Shown here piece by piece: positions 42,046 through 52,189 of a stretch of DNA of 64,000 nt. Positions within the stretch are counted from its first letter, which is position 1, and each line of letters begins with the position of its first letter. The position numbers and the translations under genes were made by a program. Below the pieces are notes generated by a model. The model had not been told where the DNA came from and ran no database searches. It was given only the letters and a program-made list of their open reading frames with translations. Source of the stretch: Rebecca billardiae RCC1528 (Eukaryota; Haptophyta); the NCBI GenBank assembly GCA_965240325.2, contig OZ251252.1:806001-870000 (forward strand), given 5' to 3'.

Positions 42046-42123
42046 GCGTCGGACGAAGCATGATGGTGAGGACGTCCGGGACGAAGCATGATGTCACTGG
42101 GTACATCATGCTTCGTCCGACGC
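42046..42123. repeat. 20-bp inverted repeat plus extra copy around a stop codon
   Basis: GCGTCGGACGAAGCATGATG at 42046-42065 is inverted perfectly at 42104-42123. A third, direct copy at 42079-42094 forms a tighter 16-bp stem with an 8-nt loop against 42103-42118. The right arm contains the stop codon of the minus-strand membrane-protein gene, so in that transcript two alternative hairpins can form at the 3' end of the message. Confidence 0.85.
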
Positions 42124-43706
42124 TGCCCTGACGCCTGCCGCGGGCTCGGCCGGCGACGGCGTGGCATCGGCCGTGCTCGCGGCGGTGCCGTCGGCACCGC
42201 TGGCGGCTGCCACGGCGTCTCCGCCGCCGGCAGTGCCAGGCGCATGCTGCCCGCCCGGCTGCGCGCCCGCGTCCGCGGCGGCGGGCTCGGGCGTCGCAGC
42301 CGGCGCGACACCGCCCCCGGCGGCGGCCGCATCGGCGCCGCTGTCGTGCCCCGACGCCGGCTGCTCGCTCGCCGCGCCCGCGCCCGCGGCGTCCCCGGAT
42401 GGCACGCCGCCGCCCTCGACTGCCGGCGCCGTCGCCTCGCCGCCCGCCACCGCGGCCTCGGTCGCCGCCGCCGCGCCCTCCGCCTGCGCCTCCGCCTCCG
42501 CGGTCTCGCCCTGCTCCGCCTCCGCGCCGCCCTCCTCCGCCTGCGACTGCTCGGCAGAGCCCTCCTCCACCTCCGCCTCGGCCTCCTCCTCCTCCTCCGC
42601 CTCCGCCTCCGCCTCCGCCAGCTCCTGCCCGCCTGCGTCCACCTCGGCCTCCACCACCTCCGCCTCCTCCGCGCCGCCCGCGCCCCCCGCCGCAGCCGCG
42701 CCGCGGCCGCGCTTACGGCGCGAGGCGACGCGCTTCGTGTTCTGGATGCCTGCCACACGGATGGGGGTGGAGTGGGTAGAGTGGGTAGAGTGGGTAGAGT
42801 GGGTAGAGTGGGTAAGTGGCGCGGGGCACGGCGATGGCCAGCAGCGGGCGGGTGCGAGCCGCGGGCGCGGCGGTGCGCGGCGCAGCGCCAATGGCCCCGC
42901 CCGGGCACACCGACGGCCCGCGGCGCCCACGTGTTCGCGCGCGCCGTTCACCCTAACCCTAGCCCTAACCCCAACCCTAACCCCGCGCGCGCACCGGTGG
43001 TGACGTGTTCGCGCACGCCCTTGCCAATCAGCTTGGCGACCTCAGCCGACGCGCCGACGACGTGGCCGATGGTCTTGAGGTGGTGCTTGAGGCCCTTGCG
43101 CACGGACGTGCCGTTCTCGGCGTGCACGCGCATCACGTCGTGCACGTGCATCAGGTGGCGCAGGTGCCGGTTCGAGAAGTCCTGCTCGGACACGTGCCTC
43201 GCGACGTGGCCGTGCACGTCGGTTGGGTCGCCTGCGTCCAGCATCGGCGACGCGAGGACGTGCTCGTGGACCTCGGCGGAGATCCACGGGCCGGCGATGT
43301 GGCCGAGCGCGTACGACAGGCAGCCCATCGCCACGACCATCGTCACCGCCGCGCGCAGCGCCGGGCCGGCGATGTCGACCGGGCTGCCCGCGACGTTGAG
43401 CGTCTGGGACGGCCGCCGCGACGAGCGCGCGTCGCTGGCGAGGCGGGCGGCGAAGGCGAGGCCCAGGACGAGGAGCGCGGGGAGGATCAGCCAGAGCGAC
43501 GTCGAGAGCAGCGCGAGCCCGCACGCGCCCACGCTCAGCAGCAGCTGCCGCGCCTGCTGCTTGCGCTCGCGCCGCTTCTTGTCGGAGAGATTAATCCAGT
43601 CGTCCGCAAGCTGGAGCTCGAGGTCGATCTCGATGAGCGCCGAGGCGCAGATCCAGCCGCACGCCGCGGCGAACCAGAGGAGCAGCACCGTGTGCGCGTT
43701 CACCAT
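42106..43706 (-). CDS. membrane protein with acidic tail
   Basis: Model: exon 1 43706-42995, GT-AG intron 42994-42750 (245 bp), exon 2 42749-42106, giving 451 aa. The N-terminus MVNAHTVLLLWFAAACGWICASA is a signal peptide or first helix. Two or three more helices follow (LLLSVGACGLALLSTSLWLILPALLVLGLAF; AAVTMVVAMGCLSYALGHIAG), separated by a basic loop (SDKKRRERKQQ). A soluble His-rich helix region comes next (HVARHVSEQDFSNRHLRHLM). Exon 2 starts IQNTKRVASRRKRGR and is then a long Glu/Ala-rich acidic repeat. No family recognised. The intron carries a telomere-type repeat and a 10-bp minisatellite. It is divergent from the uS10 gene with 166 bp between starts. Confidence 0.65.
42768..42814. 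repeat. 10-bp minisatellite (GAGTGGGTAG)n
   Basis: About 4.5 perfect copies lie within the intron of the membrane-protein gene, directly before the 3' splice site on the minus strand, where they supply a CTACCCACTC pyrimidine-rich tract. Confidence 0.9.
42951..42984. repeat. interstitial telomere-type repeat in an intron
   Basis: About 5.5 units of CCCTAA-type repeat with variants (CCCTAG, CCCCAA). It is flanked by a 17-bp direct repeat, ACGTGTTCGCGC(G/A)CGCC, at 42929-42945 and 43003-43019; the second copy is exon sequence. The 5' splice site lies between the repeat and the exon copy. Confidence 0.85.
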
Positions 43707-43872
43707 GCTCGCGCGCGAGGGCGAGCGCCGCGACCGCCGCCGCCACGCGAAGCGCCCGCAGCCTGCCGCCGCCGATGGGCCGCGCTGCCGGCAACGTGAA
43801 TGCTCGCCAGCGCGCCGTGCGTCCGGTGGCGTCGGTCCGGCGCCCTCAGCTGGCCTCGCACGTGTGCGCAGC

Positions 43873-44325
43873 ATGTCCGCCTCGCAGCTGCTGCACCCGG
43901 CGCGCAACCCGCCCACGTCGGCGTACAACGCGGCGCTGCGGTACGCGGAGCGCGTCGCGTCGATCAGCGTGCGCGCGCACCACAAGGCGCTCGCCGACGA
44001 GGTCGCCGAGGCCATCCGGGTGGAGGCGCCCAAGTATGGCTGCCTGGCGAGCGGCGTCGTGCGCATGCCGACAGAGATCCACAGGTGGACGGTCAACCGC
44101 TCGGTGTTCGTGAACAAGAAGTCGCAGGAGGCGTTCGAGCGGCGGACGCACAAGCGCCTCGTCGACGTGTACGCCGTCGAGGGCTCCACGCCCGCCGGCC
44201 TCGTGCACGCGCTCATGGAGCGGCCGCCGCTCGGCACGCTCGTGAAGGTGCGCATGTTCTGGAGCGAGGAGTTCGAGCACACGCCCAGAGGGTCCCCGCT
44301 CGTGGGGCAGGACGAGGATGAGTGA
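43873..44325 (+). CDS. ribosomal protein uS10, organellar type
   Basis: A 150-aa single-exon protein. After a 20-residue extension (MSASQLLHPARNPPTSAYNA), the whole S10 fold is visible: SISVRAHHKALADEVAEAI, then SGVVRMPTEIHRWTVNRSVF, VNKKSQEAFERRTHKRLVDV and LVKVRMF. The HKRLVD core and the VNKKSQEAFE.RTH stretch are diagnostic of bacterial-type uS10. The protein belongs to the small ribosomal subunit next to the A-site/decoding domain. Being nuclear-encoded with a short N-terminal extension, it most likely serves the mitochondrial ribosome; a plastid location is possible. The acidic C-terminus (GQDEDE) is unusual. It shares a 166-bp divergent promoter with the membrane-protein gene. Confidence 0.88.
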   Translation: MSASQLLHPARNPPTSAYNAALRYAERVASISVRAHHKALADEVAEAIRVEAPKYGCLASGVVRMPTEIHRWTVNRSVFVNKKSQEAFERRTHKRLVDVYAVEGSTPAGLVHALMERPPLGTLVKVRMFWSEEFEHTPRGSPLVGQDEDE

Positions 44326-44776
44326 GGTGCGCACCGGCCGCGTGGGGTTCTGCTTGGCGCCGCCAGCCGCAGCATGCCGTCCCCGCCGCGCAATTAGGTT
44401 TACTTTCACTACTTATTTGGTCGCGCGCGCCTGCGGCCTGCCTGCCATTTTACGGGTCCGTCAACATCAACTCATCAGCATGAGTGCGTCGAAGGACTGA
44501 GTGCTTACACGGTGCCGAGGAGTGCGCGACGTGGATCGTGATGATGGCGACATCTAGGCACTAGACTCTGCTGTCTGCGTCACGCAATGCTCACAGACAC
44601 AGTCCCTGCAGACACCTCCGTCTCCGAAGACCGAACGACCACCAGCTGGCGGTCCGGTCGCGACGACGGAAAGCCTCACTGCGACACTGCTGGACCAAGG
44701 TCCCTTGGCTGGACTGCAGCGAGCACGGCCACGGCCTGCGATCGGCGGCCGAATCCTCATCGCCGCGCGCAGCGCG
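44326..44776. other. intergenic region
   Basis: No gene or repeat recognised. The next gene's frame is open upstream to ATG 44705, an alternative start. Confidence 0.5.
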
Positions 44777-45910
44777 ATGCTCGAGTCGCGCCCCGCGCTG
44801 CGATGCATCCTCGGGACCATGACGTTCGCCGGGCAGACCAGCCTCGAGGACGCGACGCTGATGGTCGAGCGCTTCGTCTCGCGCGGCCACGCCGAGCTGG
44901 ACACGGCGCGCATGTACGAGAAAGGCGCGACCGAGGCGCTGCTGGGCCGAATGTTTGAAGCGCAGCCGCGGCTGCGCGAGGCGACGGCGGTGGCCTCCAA
45001 GGTGAACCCGTTCAACACGCACGACCGCTCGCTCAGCGCCGCGTCGGTGCGCGCGCAGCTCGGCGCCTCGCTCCACGCGCTCGGCGCCGCCGCCCTGCCC
45101 GTCCTCTACTTGCACGCGCCGGACGCGCTCACGCCGATTGGGGAGACGCTCGACGCGGTCGCCGAGGCGCACGCCGCGGGCAAGTTCGTCGAGCTGGGGC
45201 TGTCGAACTACGCGGCGTGGGAGGTCGCGCACATCCACGCCCTGTGCCGAGAGCGCGGGATGGTCACGCCCACCATCTACCAAGGTGCGCGCTCGGCGCT
45301 TGCGCGCAGGCGCGGCGGGCGGCTGCGCCGCGCGGCGGCTGCGCGTGGCGACACCGGCCGCTGGCGCGCGCCGCCCCGCGCGCGCCGGCCGCGTGGCGCA
45401 GGCATGTACAACGCGATCACCCGCGACGTGGAGCGCGAGCTGCTGCCGTGCCTGCGCGCCCTCGGCATGCGCTTCTACGCGTACAACCCTCTCGCCGGCG
45501 GGCTGCTCACCGGCAAGCACGACCGCGCGGGCCTGGCGTCTGCGACCGAGGGGCGGTTCAGGGCGTCGAACGCGCTGTACCGGGGGCGGTACCTGGCGGA
45601 CGCGCAGCTCGAGGCGACGGAGGGCGTGTGCGCGGCGTGCGCGGAGCACGGCATCACGCCGACCGCCGCCGCGCTCCGCTGGCTGCGCCACCACAGCGCG
45701 CTGCGGCCGGCGGACGGCGTCATCGTCGGCGCCTCCAGGCCGGGCCACTTTGACGCCAACATGGCGGCGCTCGAGGACGAGCAGCCGCTGCCGGACGCCG
45801 TGGTCGAAGCGATGGACGCCGGGTGGCAGCGGGTGCGCACCGCCGGGTGCGTGCCGTCGTACGAGCGGGGCCACTCCAAGTACGAGGAACCGCCAGACAG
45901 CCCGCCGTGA
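44777..45910 (+). CDS. aldo-keto reductase, AKR7 (aflatoxin aldehyde reductase)-like
   Basis: Model: exon 44777-45284, GT-AG intron 45285-45401 (117 bp), exon 45402-45910, giving 338 aa. The junction reads TPTIYQ-GMYNAITRDVE, exactly the AKR7 pattern. The start MLESRPALRCILGTMTFAG matches the usual family start; ATG 44705 would add 24 residues, possibly a targeting peptide. The catalytic tetrad is present: Asp in ELDTARMY, Tyr in the same motif, Lys in VASKVNPF and His in LYLHAPD. Cofactor-binding elements include GLSNYAAWEV and FYAYNPLAGGLLTGKH. It should reduce aldehydes (succinic semialdehyde or dicarbonyl type) with NADPH. The intron is in frame without stops, so retention would add 39 residues. 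Confidence 0.9.
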   Translation: MLESRPALRCILGTMTFAGQTSLEDATLMVERFVSRGHAELDTARMYEKGATEALLGRMFEAQPRLREATAVASKVNPFNTHDRSLSAASVRAQLGASLHALGAAALPVLYLHAPDALTPIGETLDAVAEAHAAGKFVELGLSNYAAWEVAHIHALCRERGMVTPTIYQGARSALARRRGGRLRRAAAARGDTGRWRAPPRARRPRGAGMYNAITRDVERELLPCLRALGMRFYAYNPLAGGLLTGKHDRAGLASATEGRFRASNALYRGRYLADAQLEATEGVCAACAEHGITPTAAALRWLRHHSALRPADGVIVGASRPGHFDANMAALEDEQPLPDAVVEAMDAGWQRVRTAGCVPSYERGHSKYEEPPDSPP

Positions 45911-46870
45911 GCGATCGCCCGACGCGGGCGGGTCACCGTGCCACGGCGAGATCGCCCGGGGGTGGGACGAAGCAGCTTGAAGTTGGTGCGGGCGGTGGCT
46001 GCTCGTCCCGAGCGTCGGACGGACGCCACGAGGCCGCGGCCGATGCCGTGCGCCGCTACCAGCAGTGTGTGAGTCACGTACGCCGATCGGGCCAGGCGCG
46101 CAGGACAACTGTACGCACTCGCAGCGATAGAGTGCGGCGGGCTGGGACGCCGGCAGTCGACAGTCGTGGTGACTGGCCAGCCGTGACGTGCTGAGACGAC
46201 AGCTGCCACAGCAGGTTACGCAGCTGGCTCCGGCTCCGGTCCACCCCCCCCCGCCAGACTGCTCTCCGTTACGAGTCTTGGCCCCGAGCCGACGGTCAAC
46301 CCGAAGCGGACCATGCAGCAGCCAGTCACCTTGGCACCACCGCGGACCGCCCCCTGACGATTGATGACTTATTATTCAACGACGAGAAATGGCGGCGCAT
46401 ATATCATATATATATTCGACCATACCGCCCAATAGCAGGTTCAGGCTCATCTAGCTCTGATGTTTACTATATATATATGTGTAATTACGCTACCCGCGTC
46501 GTCCCTTATTCTCAGATTTCACTCAGTTTCATCAGCTGAGCACTCACTGTCAGCAGCTACTGAGCGACATATGTTAATTATCATATTATATCACGGTGAA
46601 CAGAATGGCGGCCAAATGTCCACTTTACGGTGGCCGCCGCGCGACGCGGGCCGGCGGCCTAGTAAGAACCCTGAGCCGGCGCGGACGGGCACTGGCAGGT
46701 GCGCAACCACCCAATACATGCTCCAGACACCGCTCACCAGCCCCTGCCACCTCGTCTCCTCGTCTATTACTGCCCGCGACACGCGCGAATGTCATCTCAA
46801 TCACGCCCTGCGTCGCGCGACCGCGCGGCCGCGCGCGCATGCGGTGCGCAGGCGTCAGATGGCGGAGGTG
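45911..46870. other. intergenic region with a repeat fragment and AT-rich tract
   Basis: 46220-46400 is an inverted relative of part of 41540-41720. 46390-46500 has TATATA stretches. No gene recognised. Confidence 0.5.
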
Positions 46871-46872
46871 GA

Positions 46873-47500
46873 GATGCGGTGCGACGCGCATGGTTGATCT
46901 CGCGCAGACGCACCTCGCTCGCAGGCCCGCTGCTACTGGATGCGCCCGGCTGCACCGTCTTTGCTGCGTGCAGTCGCAGGCGGCCGTTCTTGTCGACGGT
47001 GTTGGTGCGCTTCTTCATGATCTTGCCCACGAGCACCTGCTTGGCGGCCTGCTCGACGCGGCCAGCTCGCGGCATGCTCGTGCCGCGTCTGTTCGAGCTC
47101 AGCCCGCCCGCCCGGCACGTGCGGTCGCGGAACGTGTTGCCGATGATCTTGCCGTCGTGCTCCGACGCTTGTGTGCTCGCGCGGTGCAGCGCGCCGCCGA
47201 GTCGCACGATGGCGCGAAGGGCGATGGCGACGACCACGTGCGGGTAGCACGCGACCGTGCTCGTCCGCCGCTTGAGCTCGCGCGCATACGCGCACCTGGC
47301 GTTGAGCGCAGCAAGCACCATCACCTTCACCTCCGCGGCGGTCGTCGGACGCCGCCGACGAGTTCGCGCACCGCCGCCAACCACAGTCGGCAGAAGTCCT
47401 CACGCGTGAGCTGCGGCTGCTGCGGTGCCTGAGCAGCGTTGGCGTACCCCTCGCACGGCACGTTGGCGTCACGCGCGTGCTGCATCCTCTGCTGCCCGCC
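46873..47500 (-). pseudogene. frameshifted coding remnant
   Basis: The minus strand encodes PCEGYANAAQAPQQPQLT, REDFCRLWLAAVRELVGG, then protein-like sequence continues one frame over: AAEVKVMVLAALNARCAYAR, ELKRRTSTVACYPHVVVAIA, LGGALHRASTQASEHDGKII, MPRAGRVEQAAKQVLVGKIM and TNTVDKNGRLRLHAAKTV. The helix-rich, Lys/Arg-bearing composition differs from shadow frames, but a shift is needed near 47340 and I see no splice pair that supplies it. No family was recognised; a histone-like fold was considered and not supported. It could be a real gene with an unseen short intron. Confidence 0.45.
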
Positions 47501-47833
47501 GTCACCGGCGTGGCCCTGGCCCTGGCGGTACCTGGCCGCACGCGGCGCGCACTACGACCTCGTCGTGTCCACTTTGCGTCTGCCGACGGCTCGGTCCACA
47601 CCGTTGATCGTCAGCCCTGGGCTCCGCGGCCGTGCAGCGCCACTGCTGTGCGACGATCGCATCGATGTGACTCACAGCGACTCACGCGTACGTGTGTCGT
47701 AGTAGTATGGCAGCGTCATGCAGGGCATCAGACGACTGATGACGAGGGCTCCTGCCTGAAGCGCACGGCCACGGGCCCGCGGAGGGATGAAAGTCGAAAG
47801 CAGACATCTGACATTCTGACATATGATCATCTG
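47501..47833. other. intergenic region
   Basis: Nothing recognised between the coding remnant and the 3' end of the homeodomain gene. Confidence 0.45.
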
Positions 47834-48556
47834 TTACACGGCGCCAATGCTGCCGCCACGGGCGAGGCCACCATCAATGCCGTCAGGGATGCAGTACAGT
47901 GGGAAGCCCGGGTGGAAGAGGCTGGATCTCACTGCCGACATCAGGAGCTCTTGCTCATCATCACGCAGGTGGAAGGGCCTTGCTGTCGGCATCAGACCCT
48001 CCTCATCGTGGGGGACGGCCAGGACGGATGGTGGCGCACGTGATGGTTGTTGCGGCGGCAGCAGAGGAAGGTCGTCGAATGCGGATGCCCCGCGTGCCAT
48101 CGAAAAGGGGAAGGCCGCGAAAATCGGTCCGCTGGCCGCATTGGCCTGCACGCCAGAAGAATGTGAGGATCGATGTGTCTGTGTGGTGGGCACCGCGACT
48201 TCGCGTGGGAGTCCGAGACGTTCGCGATGCTGTTGCTGTTGTCCGCAAACATCTGGCGTGCCGTAGGGAGGCGAGTGCGCGAGGGCAAGCATCGCCGGTA
48301 GCATCGCAGCGAGGGGGCCCTCGACTGTCGAGTTGGGGACAGCGTCGGCGCCGTGTTGCTGGCGGAGACGCAGGCGCTTGTTCTGGAACCAGATCCTGGC
48401 CTGTCGCGAGCTTACCCCAAGCATCGTCGCGAGCGCATCGACGGTGAAGCGGCTTGGCATGTTGGACACGCTAAAGACCGCCTCGAGGAGCTGCCTCTGC
48501 GCCGGAGTCGGCCTCCAGCGGCGCCGCACGTGCGCGTCACGAGGAGTGGGTGGCAT
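47834..48556 (-). CDS. homeodomain transcription factor 1
   Basis: A 240-aa single-exon protein starting MPPTPRDAHVRRRWRP. The homeodomain spans about residues 11-68, with helix 3 RQARIWFQNKRLRLRQ (WFQNK at 56-60). Loop residues SNMPSRFTVDALATMLGVSS are typical of a fungal/algal homeodomain rather than a TALE type. It is followed by DAVPNSTVEGPLAAMLPAML, a motif shared with homeodomain gene 2, then a Gln/His stretch and an ordered-looking C-terminus (LPLLPPQQPS, FHLRDDEQELLMSAVRSSLF). It should bind DNA in the nucleus. The start was chosen because upstream codons lack conserved sequence; an upstream in-frame ATG lies at 48652. Confidence 0.85.
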   Translation of the reverse strand: MPPTPRDAHVRRRWRPTPAQRQLLEAVFSVSNMPSRFTVDALATMLGVSSRQARIWFQNKRLRLRQQHGADAVPNSTVEGPLAAMLPAMLALAHSPPYGTPDVCGQQQQHRERLGLPREVAVPTTQTHRSSHSSGVQANAASGPIFAAFPFSMARGASAFDDLPLLPPQQPSRAPPSVLAVPHDEEGLMPTARPFHLRDDEQELLMSAVRSSLFHPGFPLYCIPDGIDGGLARGGSIGAV

Positions 48557-49999
48557 CGCCTCCGTTTCCAATCCGAGCCTGTTCCTGCGCGGGGCGGGCA
48601 GTTGGCGCTTGGAGAGCGACGACGGTTCTCGATCGAGGAGATGAACGCACACAGCTCAGGCAGGCGAGTAGGCTACAATTATTACGCCTCCCTTGAGTCC
48701 CTTTCACAGCGATCGAATCGTCTTAAATTCGGAGCAATGTCTTCTCAGGTGCGCTGGCTAAGAGGTTTTTTAGCTGGGGCCTGTTCTCAGGGACATCCCT
48801 GAGAAAGGAGCCTGGGACACTGAGAAAGGTGGACGCGATACCGCTCGCAATTTCATCGACAGTGTTTGGCTGTGTACTCTCACTCTATCATTGAACTGTT
48901 GCCTGAGCTGTGTGCGTCTCTTATCATCATAGTAAACTGTGAATATCGACTTAAGTGTACACTTGCTGGGAATACGATTCGAAGAACTTGAGATTGTCGT
49001 TACCTGGCTGATGCTGCCGAGTGCCGCCCCGCGAATCTACGCCAACGCTGCTGCCTCCGCCTGACCGCCTCGGCCTGCACCGTCGGTCTGTGAGCGCCGC
49101 GGGCACGCCACAACTGAAGGTGTGCGGGAGGCCCATCACGCACGCCAACTCGGACTAAGTGATTTAATTGATGGCTCATGGCATGTGCCACTGGCAGCGC
49201 ACTGTCGCGGCACGGTCGCGGTCGTCAGGTCCGCGTCACTCTTACAAGAACGACCCGCGGAGCCGACTAAGCCGTTGCCGACTCCCCAAGTCCAGTGTAG
49301 AGTGTTGTATTGTCAATTGCCACACGCTAGTCCAGACTCACAGGGCAGCGCCAGCGGCCGTTCCGGCCGGTGCGGGACCGATGCCAGTCTGGCACCTCCG
49401 AATAAGCAGAGTCCGTCTTGAGTCCTGACCATCGGTCCCGATTCTACCGCTGATTCGAGTACCGTACGTACCGTACCGTACGGCCCGCCGCCCGAACCAG
49501 GCGGGACCGACGGCGACGGCCGGCGGCCCGGCGTGCGACGGGCCGTGACGGAGCCCCTGACCCGTCACCGCGGGCCAGTGCTGAATGAGTTCTGACTGGC
49601 GGCGGCGGCGGATCGGGATACTACCGGATCGATTTACGATTACGAATCCGGGACGACGACCAGTACTACTGACTAGTACTGGCGCACGGTGACCCCTGGG
49701 AGCGGCGCCGGCAGCGAGTCGGAGACGCCCCGGTCGCAGTGCGTCATCAGCCGGACCGCCGCCGGCGGACCGCGCCCGCCAGCCTAAGGCCGAGTACGGC
49801 GCCACTGACTGATGAGCGCCTACTCTTGCAGGGCGGCGTTTTCTTCACAGTGCAGGATTGGAATTTTCCGTGACGCTTCGGACGGTCCGCAGCTCGAGTC
49901 AGCGAATCCGGTCTCGGCCGGACAGTGGAACTCGGGTGGAAGCCGCGACTTCGCGGCGGACGGAGCCTCAAACGAGCGGTGCCTCGGCTCGCGGCGCGA
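48557..49999. other. intergenic region
   Basis: Holds the 24-bp word at 48645-48668 with an inverted partial copy at about 48902-48920, a small hairpin CTCAGGGA-CA-TCCCTGAG (about 48786-48803), and a GTACC-type run near 49457-49480. No gene recognised. Confidence 0.5.
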
Positions 50000-52189
50000 T
50001 CTACTCGGCGAAGACCGACGAGGCTGCTCGCGGGCCCGACTATGCGTCGACGCGGGCTGGGGTCGTCTTCCGCGTGGCGCTGGGCAAGTTCCTCGCCGCC
50101 CTGACGGGTGCTCTCCTTTCGCCCTCACGGCGCGCGCGGTGCGTTTCGCGAGCTTCTTGCATGCACCGCCCGCGGTTGCGCCCGAGCCTGATGCTTCAGT
50201 CGACACGGCAGGTGGCTCGCGCAGGGTGGGATTGTGTGCGGGTGCCGCTGGCGGTGCGTCTCACCCTCCTGAAATTGTGTGGGAGGCTGTGACATTGCAC
50301 GCGTACACCCCGCCACGCCCGCGGCCCGCCCGCGCAAACGCCGCGCCGCGCAGTTGTCTTTGACCTCGAGCGAGCCTGAGGCGTGGAGGCGACCGACGGC
50401 GGGGTGCGACTTGCCCACCGACCCGAGCCGCATCACCCAGCGCAGCCTCGCCCGCGACGACGCTTCGCCTGGCTGCCACTGCTCAGCCGCGTGCAAGGCG
50501 GGCTGGGCGACGTCTTTGCCGAGCGCGGCTGCAGCGCAGCACGCGAGAGGCTGGAGCGCCATGACGCGGATGGCGGAGCGGGCTTTGGGCTGGCTGGCAT
50601 GAGCCGCCAGGCTGTACCGTCCGCGCAGATCGCGCTCGGCCCGGCCGCAGCCCTCCTGAGCGCGCGCCTCAGAGCTGAGACTGATCACGTGCACGCGCAC
50701 AAGCCACACTGCCGTGGCTGTGTCGAGCAGCTGCGTGTGCTCGAGGCGCGGCGCTCGCACGGGCCACGCGGGCGCAGCGGGTGCGCGTAGCTGGCGCACG
50801 CAGTGCCACGTCCTGCCGCGCCAGTTTGGCGGCCGTCCGCCCCCCCGAGCTCGAGTTCTGCGCGCTTTGCGACGGCGCGGCCGGCCGCGCCCATCTTCAT
50901 GCTTGGGCACGCCAGCATGGCCGCCGCCGGGCCTGCTGCGCGCGCCGAAGCTGGAGGGCGGAGGAGGGCGCTGGGCTGCTCCTACGGCGTGCTGCAGCCC
51001 GGGCAGGCTTTTCCGCGGCGCGGCGAGGCCGTCGCGCCTGCTCGCCGCCGTCGAGTCGCCCGTGCTGAGTGACCGTCGGCCGCATGTGCTCGGCGGCACC
51101 GCAGGCAGGCGTCCCATACCAGTGTGCTCGAGCCGCTGCGCGCACCCAAGGCGAGCTGCTCGAGCGGGCTAGGTGGGCCCACGGAGTGCGCGCAGCTGGC
51201 GCACGCAGCCCCGCGTCATGGGGTGTCGGTTTGACGGTCGCCAGCCCCCGTGGGCTCGAGCTCTGTGCGCTTCACCACAGAGGTGCCGACGGCGCCCCGC
51301 GGCGCGCAACGGCGTGGCAGCATGGCCGCCGCCGGCGCCGCCGCACATGCCGCCGCTTACGGGCAGTCGAGAGCTTGGGGCAGCACCTACGGCATGCTGC
51401 AGCTCGGGCGGGCTCTGCCAGCCTGCTGTGGCGTGATCGCGCATTTTCCAGACCGTCGACTCGCCCGCGCTGCATATTTGTTTGCTGCGCGTGCTCGACG
51501 GCGCCGCTGCTGCCGCTACGGCCGCGCGTTGCTGCGTCGCGAGCGAGCCCGATGCGAGCTGAACGGCGGCGTGCTCATCGCTGCTGGCGCAGATGGGCGC
51601 GTCATGGTGGCCACGCACGATGCTGAGTGCTCGCGCGTGCCAGACGAGGCGCGTGCTCGCGCTGTGGCTCAATGTCCGGCAGTGCGCGTGGCAGGCCGCA
51701 GCTGCTCGACAACAGAACCAGCGGGCAGTGATCGGGCTGCGCGCGCGCAGCTGATGGCGGCGAACGAGCGAGCCCGCACCGCCGCGCAAGGGCTGGGCGA
51801 CTGGCGCCGAGGTGGCGCGCACGTCGTCCGCTGCCGTTGGCATCGCGGCGGACGCTTCAAGCTCGTTCGGCCGGCGTGTTTTCTCCGACGCCCACCTGCG
51901 AGCGCTGCCGGCGGGTATGGACCCGAGTTTCTGCTACCCATATTACCTTCATAGGGGAAATGTTTTCTATAGGGATTTTTGGCCCTGTCGGCCGTAGCGA
52001 TGGTAACACCCCGGTCACCCGCCCGCGCAGGCACGCGAGGGACTGCGGCTCGACAGCGCGCGCGTCAGGCGCGCGCGCGCGGCGGCGGCCGCGCGGCGGC
52101 GCGCCGCATCGCCGCCGTGACGCCGTCGGCGTCCTGAGTCAGCGGCGTGGTCGGTCCGCGGCGGCACTCCTGGGCCGGCGGGCCCGGGC
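50000..52189. other. GC-rich region with an internal diverged duplication, no supported gene
   Basis: About 50721-51084 and 51147-51480 are diverged direct copies: GTGCGCG-AGCTGGCGCACGCAG, GCGGCCGTCC/GCGGTCGCC, GAGCTC-AG-TCTG, then CAGCATGGCCGCCGCCGG and CTACGGC-TGCTGCAG in the same order. Frames on both strands are shadow-like. It may be the remains of a tandemly repeated element or an old pseudogene pair. Confidence 0.45.

Noticed and set aside
46873-47500. Histone-like protein
   Set aside because: Lys/Arg-rich helices suggested it, but no histone-fold landmark could be aligned by eye.
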